64,000 bases of DNA, from positions 188,001 to 252,000 of the forward strand of contig WPIO01000006.1 of the NCBI GenBank assembly GCA_009760855.2, written 5' to 3'. Below are positions 57,304-64,000 of this stretch, in pieces. A model generated the notes under the pieces. It made no database searches. It worked only from the letters and a program-made list of their open reading frames with translations, and was not told where the DNA came from. The stretch is from Cristatella mucedo (lineage: Eukaryota > Bryozoa > Phylactolaemata > Cristatellidae). The translations under genes were made by a program, and so were the position numbers. Each line of letters begins with the position of its first letter. The stretch's first letter is position 1.

Positions 57304-59035
57304 ATGCTGTATAGAAAGCTTTATCAAATGATTGGTGGTAACAGCAGCACAATACCAAGCACACTAGACCAAGAGAACTTGAGCAACTACCGCCCAGTCT
57401 CCCATCTACCATTCCTATCAAAGACACTGGAACGAGTCGTAGCAGACCAGCTGAACTCACAAGTTGATACTTCAAACCTTGCTAGCAAGTTCCAGTCTGG
57501 CTTTAGAGTTAATCACTCCATAGGGTCAGCATTGCTTCGGGTGTATAACGACCTACTTAGGAATGCAGACTTAGGTAGAGTCTCTGCTTGTTTTGCTCGA
57601 TCTTACGGCAGCTTTTGACACTACTGATCACCAAGTCATTCTTGAGCGCCTCTCATCTCGCCGGGGCATCACTGGCACTCCTCTGCAATGGTTCAGGTCC
57701 TACCTCAGTGGGAGACTCCAGAGTATTGATGCGAATGGAAAAATCCGAGGTACCTCTGAAATACATGGTACCTCAGGGGTCCGTGCTTGGTCCGGTTCTT
57801 TTCACGGTTTATACTCTCCCTTTTGCCGATGTGATTGCCAAGCTCAATTTAGGCTTTCACTTCTATGCAGATGGCACTGTTGTAAAAGAATATAAAATTC
57901 GTTTGTATAGCGCCCTAAGAGAACTAAATCTCTATTCAGAAGCTTCACGTATACCTCGGGGCTAGACCTATGCTTTGATCCCTCCCAGCCCTCAAGCACT
58001 TCGAATTCTCTCAACTCTCTTGCTGCATGTATTGATGACATCCGCACATGGAAGGCAGCGCATTTTCTTAAATTGAATGATGATAAAACTAACTCACTAA
58101 TTACGGGCAAACCAAGTGTGATTCAGAAATTGAAAAGGGTACCACTCAAAATCGGCTCTGCAAGCATATCTCATGCTGAATCTGTACGAAATCTAGGCGT
58201 CATGTTCCAAGGTGACCTTTCGTTAGGCGACCACATCAGCTCCACAATCAAGTCTGCCTACTTTCAGCTACATAACGTTGCTCAAATTCGGGCTTGTTTA
58301 GATTGGCATATCACATCTAAGTTGGTCCATGTATTTGTGACATCCCGTCTTGACTTCTGTAACTCACTGCTTGCTGACCTACCGGCATATGCAATCAGGC
58401 GCTAACAGCTGGTGCAAAACTCTGCAGCTAGACTTGTCTGTCGTGAGCGTCGCTGTTGCTACATCACACCAATTCTCACCAACCTGCACTGGCTCCCAAT
58501 CAAGTAACGCATCGACTTCAAGGTTTTGTCGCTCACTTTTAGCTCCCTTCATTCCTTGGCTCCAGCCTACCTATCAGATCTACTCCCCCACCAGGCTAAG
58601 CATCGTACCACCTGCTTTTCGGATTCTAACTGTTTACCCATACCTCGTACAAATCTCAAATCCTTTGGAGACCGTGCCTTCAGTTCTTATGCTCCTAAAG
58701 CCTGGAACTCACTCCCGATTTGGGCCACTACATCTCCTGACTTAGTCCACATTCAAACAGAAACTAAAAACGCATCTATTTATTGCAGCATTTAGTGGGT
58801 TCCAGTGATTCGTCCTTCATGTGCTTATGAGTGCTGACACTGTGCATGCTGCCACTAACCGTATTTGTGCACTGACCCTGTGCGTGTCACTTCTAAAAAT
58901 GTTACAGTTGTTGTTATTGAGCATGCTACCACTAACCATTCGATCGTGTTTCCTTTGCAGCAAATGTAAAGTGCTCAGAAAGAGATTGAGTTCTCTGAGG
59001 GCGCTATATCAAATGCATTATTATTACTGCAAGTA
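57304..59035 (+). mobile_element. LINE family A, longest copy: reverse transcriptase, C-terminus, 3' UTR and tail
   Basis: Reverse transcriptase blocks in order: NLSNYRPVSHLPFLSKTLER (57380), FQSGFRVNHSIGSALLRVYN, DLTAAFDTTDHQVILERL (after a frameshift near 57590), PLQWFRSYLSGRLQSI, VPQGSVLGPVLFTVYTLPFA and FHFYADG (57860). The second Asp of the YADD box is lost where a SINE-2 piece is inserted. Then LKLNDDKTNSLI, VRNLGVMFQGDLSLGDHISS, TSRLDFCNSLLADLP, LKSFGDRAFSSYAPKAWNSL. The 3' UTR ends GCAAATGTAAAGTGCTCAGA, GGGCGCTATATCAAATGC, ATTATTATT, the reference for all family A tails here. 5' truncated: no endonuclease domain. It resembles Rex1/CR1 elements. Dead. Confidence 0.93.
57888..57968 (-). 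mobile_element. SINE-2 fragment inserted at the YADD box of the LINE
   Basis: AAATTCGTTTGTATAGCGCC, CTAAGAGAACTAAATCTCTA, TTCAGAAGCTTCACGTATAC, CTCGGGGCTAGACC on + is the reverse complement of a SINE-2 tail and box B side. The related copy at 60.4 kb lacks it. Confidence 0.85.
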
Positions 59036-59415
59036 CAATAGGCTAAAGAGAGACCATGCTTACTGGTCATTGAATAAATGGCAAATAGTTTTGTGGATTG
59101 ATAGACCAAAGGGGTAGAGCATGTGAAAAACCTATTAATGAATCACTTTGCATGATTACTAGCTTTTGACGGCAGTACAATTATAGAGTGGAGGAGTGAT
59201 AGTGTTAGACTGCTGACTGCTGCTCAGTAGCTGGTGCATGGACTCCCTAGTATACAAGGTATTACGAAGGAGCATGCACAGTTACACGTAATTAAAATGC
59301 TGCCAGTAAAACACGGTAGCTCTGACAGGCCTTACTGGCATCCGACAGCAGTACGACAATCGAAGCAGACTGTACGGTTGCCATGCTGGTTTGGCACAGT
59401 GAATGATATGCTCGC
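59036..59415. other. Sequence without recognised features
   Basis: No coding region or element seen. Confidence 0.4.
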
Positions 59416-59525
59416 CCCGATCAAGTTATGGCCGAGGTCTGGGCCCAAGCCCCGTGGCATATGTGAAGCGACTGATTGGAGATCAAGCTCTCTTAAGGTA
59501 TTATACAAACGAGTTATATTCTTTT
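59416..59525 (+). mobile_element. SINE-2 copy
   Basis: GATCAAGTTATGGCCGAGGT, GGGCCCAAGCCCCGTGGCAT, ATGTGAAGCGACTGATTGGA, GATCAAGCTCTCTTAAGG and TATACAAACGAG, then A/T. Confidence 0.8.
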
Positions 59526-60085
59526 GATAAATTCTTTTATTTGACATTGCCTCAGATCACTGGTACCAACTGCTAACTTTGTATTACCATTGGCAACAAT
59601 AAGACCCGATCTAAACCCTGATAGCAAACCTGCTGGCCATGCTCTGGATCGAAGTGAACTATCTTCGACCTATCACATCGGCAGATGGTTTGTTTGAGGC
59701 TCTTTGTCACGGCAGACATAAATCACTCCGACATTGTCCATGCATTGAGGCGTGGGCAACCCTGCCTACCTGCAAGCAGAAAGTGACTAAAAACTGTGCA
59801 GGATCCACCGGCATAAGTCATCTACATATACAAGTGTGAAAAGTTATATATTTAGCTGTGGCGGTGAATGCACATACATGGAAATTAACTCATCCTGAAA
59901 GCAGTACAGGATAATTTACAAGTGAAAGCGATGCACTTTCCGTTTGTACCCGTGCTCGTTTTAAATTATACCAGCACCTGTATTTATCTGTATATATGAT
60001 GCTTGAATACTTAATAGCTATATATAGTAGCATTTAGGCATCTCATATTTCAGCGTCTGTGTATATAAAGTAAGGAAAGATCGGC
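59526..60085. other. AT-rich sequence without recognised features
   Basis: Nothing recognisable. Confidence 0.4.
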
Positions 60086-60790
60086 TTATTCAACAGCCTC
60101 GTTTTTATAGCATTTGAGAGCAATAGCGATCTTTTCAGGAATGCAGACTAAGCCCAAGTCTCTCTGCTTGTTTAGCTTTATATTTTGGTCATGTTTGTTA
60201 CTGTTGATCATCAAATCTTTTTCGAGTGCCTCTCATCTCGCCCGGGCATCACTTGCACTGCAATATTTTAGAACTGATCTCAGTAGAAGACTCTAGAGCA
60301 TTGATGTCAACTGGTAACAATAATCCAAGGAGCTATTATGGTACAGGGGTACCCCAAAGCTCTGTGCTTGGTCTGCTTCTTCTCACAATTTATACTCGTC
60401 TTCTTGCCGATGCAATCGCCAGGCACAATCTAGGCTTTCACTTTATGCAGATGACACACAATTGTATCTATGCTTAGATCCCTTCCAGGCCTACAGCTCT
60501 CTCAACTCCCAGGCTGCATGTATTGCCGATGTACGCACATGGATGGCAGCACATTTTCTCAAGTTGAATGACGATAAAACCAACTTACTAGTTATGGATA
60601 CCTTGTGTGACTCAGAAATTGGAAAGTTTAATGCTCAAAATCAGCTGTGCCATCACACCTCCTTTAGCATCTGTACAGAAAATCTAGGTATTCTGTTTCC
60701 AAGTGACCTTTCACTAGACGACCACACCAGCTCTACAGTCAAGTCTCCTAACTTTAAGCTACATGTAGGCAGTCGTTGGGTAAGGTGAAA
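60086..60790 (+). mobile_element. LINE family A RT fragment, degraded
   Basis: A SINE-1 tail-like piece in reverse (CTTATTCAACAGCCTCGTTT) at 60085, then LINE blocks with stops: GVPQSSVLGLLLLTIYTRLL (60345), FHFMQMTH (YADD region, 60440), AACIADVRTWMAAHFLKLND DKTNLLV, ENLGILFPSDLSLDDHTSST VKS. Similar in layout to 57.7-58.3 kb without the SINE-2 insertion. Confidence 0.88.
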
Positions 60791-61284
60791 ATGAATAACA
60801 TTCCAGTAGTCCACTCAAGTTCAAGTTCAGCACTACAGACCAACAAGATAGATATACAGATTTCACACTTCCTTTGTCGAAGGAAAGAACCATGACAGCC
60901 ATCAGGCTTCACTTGCTCTACACAAGCCCAGCTATTGGTTCAGCCTAGTAAATGAATTTTTTTTGAAGTGGCTTAGGCAGGCTGACAGTCCAGTATAGTG
61001 CTATAGAAATATTCACTCAAGCCTGTTACAAAGTGTGGCTAGTACATCCAAGAGTCGTACTACCAGTAGCCATGATATCTATACATCTAGGCAGAATATA
61101 TATTTAAAAAACAACCTTAAGTGACATAGATTTAGCTACACCAAGTCCGTTCCTACCGTTTCGGCATGGCTAGGATGAACATGGAATTGATCAGTATGAC
61201 AAGCATGCATTCACATCATTAGGAAGCTGTGGATCAACCACGATTAGTTAAGTTCTCGGGCTGTATATTCAATTTTGAAATAAG
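60791..61284. other. Sequence without recognised features
   Basis: No element or gene identified. Confidence 0.4.
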
Positions 61285-62210
61285 ACACACAAGTCTTTTG
61301 GATAGCACACTAAGAAAACTACACCTCCATCCAGATGCTACACAACTGACTACAAGAGAAGCAATAGCCAAGAGTTAATGATATGCACGGTATGATGCTT
61401 AGACAAGTAAGCAAAAGCACACAAGAAGACACCCAGAGGTGCTGGTGAATAGGACCCCGGATTAGTAACCCACACTGAACGATGACCAAGAAAGCACGTA
61501 AAGGGCACAGGGGGAAAGAGAAAACTGAGCGGATCAGATGTCTTGAGCTGAGACTAAAATGAAAGGTGGTGAAAAAAGCTGGCAGCAAGCTGCAGACTTA
61601 TGGCGCACATGAATTGATGGCCTGATCACCGAAATATTTCAAATCAGCAAGAGGAATAGAGAGATGTCTAGAAGCCGAGGATTAGTGGTGCAAGAGCACA
61701 CTAGAGGAGCAAGGAGGTCCGATAGGTAGGCTGGTGCAAGGGAGTGAAGCTACCTGTGGGCCAGATAAAGAGAATCTTGAAGGCTATACGACCCTCAATA
61801 AGTAAGCCAATGAAGGTCGGACACAAGTGGTGCTTCGACGTGGCAACTAGACCGTTGACGAGACACCGGATCAGCTGCTGAGTTTATCGCAGGTTGCAAT
61901 GATTAAAGGCACAGGCTATGACTGCTGAATAAAGGTAATTGCAATAGTCTAGACTCGATGTAACAAACGCTAACTAGTTTGGCCAGTACTGCTGTCTAAG
62001 CAGGCCAACATTTCGGCACTGTTCGTCCACTGACAGTAGGCCGACTTGACAGTGGAGGCAACGGGCTCACCCAATGATAAGTCAGTTTGGAACAGCATGC
62101 CCAATGGCAGACACAGCGCGAGTGAGGCTCGATGAGGCAATCTCAAGGCTGACTTCCTCCAACTTAGAGGGCGATGCAATAGCAAGGAGGTGAGTGCAAC
62201 CATACTAACC
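61285..62210 (-). mobile_element. LINE family A-like copy, decayed, ending in a SINE-2-like tail
   Basis: - strand: LGMLFQTDLSLGEPVASTVK SAY (62.1 kb), then FIGLLIEGRIAFKILFI (61.8 kb) and 3' UTR words (GGGTCCTATTCACC, CTTACTTGTCTAAGCATC) down to a degraded tail, GCTATCCAAAAGACTTGTG at 61.29 kb. Confidence 0.78.
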
Positions 62211-63045
62211 CCTCATACAAATCTATCTCAGCTCAAGTGCCTGGCTTTACTGTGGATTGATTGGTAATGTCAGCCAGGTTAACTGGTTTTTGTGTGTGAA
62301 AACAACTGGTTTTGGGTAGGAGCCACGATCTGTAGGTCTAGCCGAGAGGCCGACTGTTGGGAATCAAAATAAGCTGAGGTGTTGGTTTAGTCGGTTAGCA
62401 CTGAGTGTTGGGGGGAGCATGCTGACCGAATAAATATGCTTTGCAGTTGCCCTGTGTCAGGATGAATACTTCGTCCAAGTGCAAGGAACACGTGGGTGCA
62501 GACTCCCGTTCTCGATGTAATGCACAGGTTCCCTTCCCTAATTATGGGATGCATAAGTTTGAGAGCTGTCGTGATTATAAATGCATAGTATAATTTACAG
62601 CAGGAACCCTTGCTCTCGTGCTCTCGGTGGCTCTAGGGAGCAGCCCTGCTGAGCAAATGCACATTATTTGGGACAATAAAAATAAACCCAGCACGATATT
62701 GTCTGTGCAGCTGCTATGTCATTAAGCACTAAGGTCAAGTCAACAGCTTCCAAGATTGACACTTCCCAGTCGTGATGTAGCGCTTTAAGCCCTTATGGAA
62801 ATGAGTACATTCGTTTAACGACACAGGCTGCTTCTCAGCACATGCTGCATGCATTCGTTAGCAACAAAAAATAAATGAAAGCTTTGGCAACGAGCAGCAG
62901 CAAGCCTGCAGCTTCAACCTTATTCTGCTGTGCCAGATATGGTTCCCACAAAGACAAAAGAAAGCACGAATTTGTAGATAAAGAGGATGTCACGGAGAAG
63001 AATAGGGAAAAAGATGTCTGATGGTAGATGTAAACGGTTGTCGGT
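62211..63045. other. Sequence without recognised features
   Basis: No gene or element recognised. Confidence 0.4.
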
Positions 63046-63550
63046 CACCGGGGAGACCTTAAAGGATGGGACACCTCAGGGTTTGGTCTAAGGCCCCCTT
63101 TTTTTTGCTATCTATACTCTCCCTCTGGCCAATGTCATCGCCTAACACAATCGTAGCGGTCATTTCTATGCCCACGACAATGAGCTCTACCTATCCTCTG
63201 ACCCTTCTCAGCCTTTCTCTTCGAGATGACTCTTACTTGCCTCCCTTGCAGCCTGCATCAACGACATTTACAGTTGGATGGCCACAAACTTCCTGAAGCA
63301 TCATGACGATAAGATCAACGTTAGAGTTATGAATGAGCCTAATGTAAAGCGCATAGAAAGAGATGGAGTTCTCTGATGGCGCTTTATCAAATGTATTGTT
63401 ATTATTATAGTATCATTCTACATTTGGAGGACCTCATCTTCAAAATTGCTTCAGCTACCATGACGTCGGCCCATAGTCTTGGCATGCGGTTCCAAAACGA
63501 CTTGGCCAAAATTAGGGCCTGCTTAGAAACTAAACTAGCTGAACTACCAT
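63046..63550 (+). mobile_element. LINE family A RT fragment split by a LINE tail
   Basis: GTPQGLV, GPLFFAIYTLPLANVIA, HFYAHDNELYLSSDPSQPF (YADD region), AACINDIYSWMATNFLKHHD DKINV; then a LINE A tail (63338-63410, GAATGAGCCTAATGTAAAGC to ATTATTATAG), after which the interrupted LINE resumes with HLEDLIFKIASATMTSAHSL GMRFQNDLAKIRACLE. Read across several frameshifts. Confidence 0.85.
63338..63412 (+). mobile_element. LINE family A tail nested in LINE
   Basis: AATGTAAAGCGCATAGAAAG, AGATGGAGTTCTCTGATGGC, GCTTTATCAAATGTATTG and (ATT)n; it interrupts the reading between DDKINVRVM and VLHLEDLIFKIA. Confidence 0.85.
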
Positions 63551-63699
63551 CCTAGCAGATAGGCCTATCAGCACACGAGATGTGGACTTCTGATGAAAAT
63601 GAAGCTTCAGTACTCCAACCAGCTGAAAATTATGAAGCAAACTGACAGATGCTTCAACCGGTAAGGAAGAGACCATCTTGATCACGGCTGCTTCTAAAA

Positions 63700-63905
63700 A
63701 TAGATTATCAACATGCTCCGGCCAGCTGCTTAGCTCGGGTGCATGGTCCTACTTAGATGTGGCATCCCTGTCTAAGCAGGGCCGAATTTTTGCAGTGTTA
63801 CATAGCTAAAAGCATGCATACTTGACTATGGAGCTGATGTGGTCGTCTAGTGAGCGGTCACTTTGGAACAAGCCACCCAGATTTCATGCAGAAACTACAC
63901 GAGAT
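63700..63905 (-). mobile_element. LINE family A RT C-terminal fragment
   Basis: - strand: LGGLFQSDRSLDDHISSIVK and KIRPCLDRDATSK-like words (63.9-63.75 kb), the same block as SLGDHISSTIKSAYFQL in the reference copy. The last 95 bp of the window show nothing. Confidence 0.75.
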
Positions 63906-64000
63906 ATGCCATCACCAGATCACAGGGTCAGGATTATACTTCCCAACCGTTTGGCATTGTATATCATGAAAGGCCATGGTTTAAGATCCAAGCCAACTAG

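Overview
This is a repeat-rich stretch of animal nuclear DNA. The evidence is two intron-split metazoan genes whose splice phases can be followed exon by exon, many degraded non-LTR retrotransposons (LINEs), tRNA-derived SINEs and long microsatellites. There are no operons, ribosome binding sites or bacterial features. The species cannot be named from the sequence. The presence of a PC7-type convertase argues against a fly such as Drosophila, which has only furin 1, furin 2 and amontillado, and an invertebrate is most likely.

Layout. Positions 1-600 are the 3' end of a LINE. Nine exons on the + strand between 1223 and 9601 encode the C-terminal 550 residues of a PCSK7-like proprotein convertase; the 5' exons with the catalytic Asp and His lie left of the window. 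Its introns hold SINEs, LINE tails, an inverted repeat, a CACGTG-type minisatellite and a decayed 18S rRNA fragment (5991-6605). Converging on it from the - strand is a polyhomeotic (PHC) homologue with exons from 29822 down to 10951. It carries the HD1 motif, an FCS zinc finger and a C-terminal SAM domain, and its predicted length is about 801 or 871 residues depending on one in-frame intron. All other exon junctions agree in phase. The genes end about 1.35 kb apart, and nothing suggests a functional link between them.

From 30 kb to the right end I recognise no conserved host gene. This half contains a CpG-rich block (36.4-39.8 kb) flanked by long CT and GA tracts, smaller GC-rich patches, and a dense mosaic of elements. 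LINE family A resembles the Rex/CR1/Jockey group; its 57.3-59.0 kb copy links the reverse transcriptase region to a tail reading GTAAAGTGCCTAGAAAGAGA, then TCTGAGGGCGC and (ATT)n. LINE family B has a different 3' end. SINE-1 has pol III box A and box B and the tail GAGGCTGTTNAATCAGCTA. SINE-2 has a tRNA-like head joined to a LINE-A-like tail.

The observations most worth a second look are: a composite SINE plus 340-bp unit, present twice without a mismatch and flanked by a 5-bp target duplication at one site; tRNA heads fused to LINE tails; an almost perfect palindrome between box A and box B in one SINE subfamily; the 18S fragment in the convertase intron; and the re-assembled PHC gene. I did not find a convincing new enzymatic or defence system.
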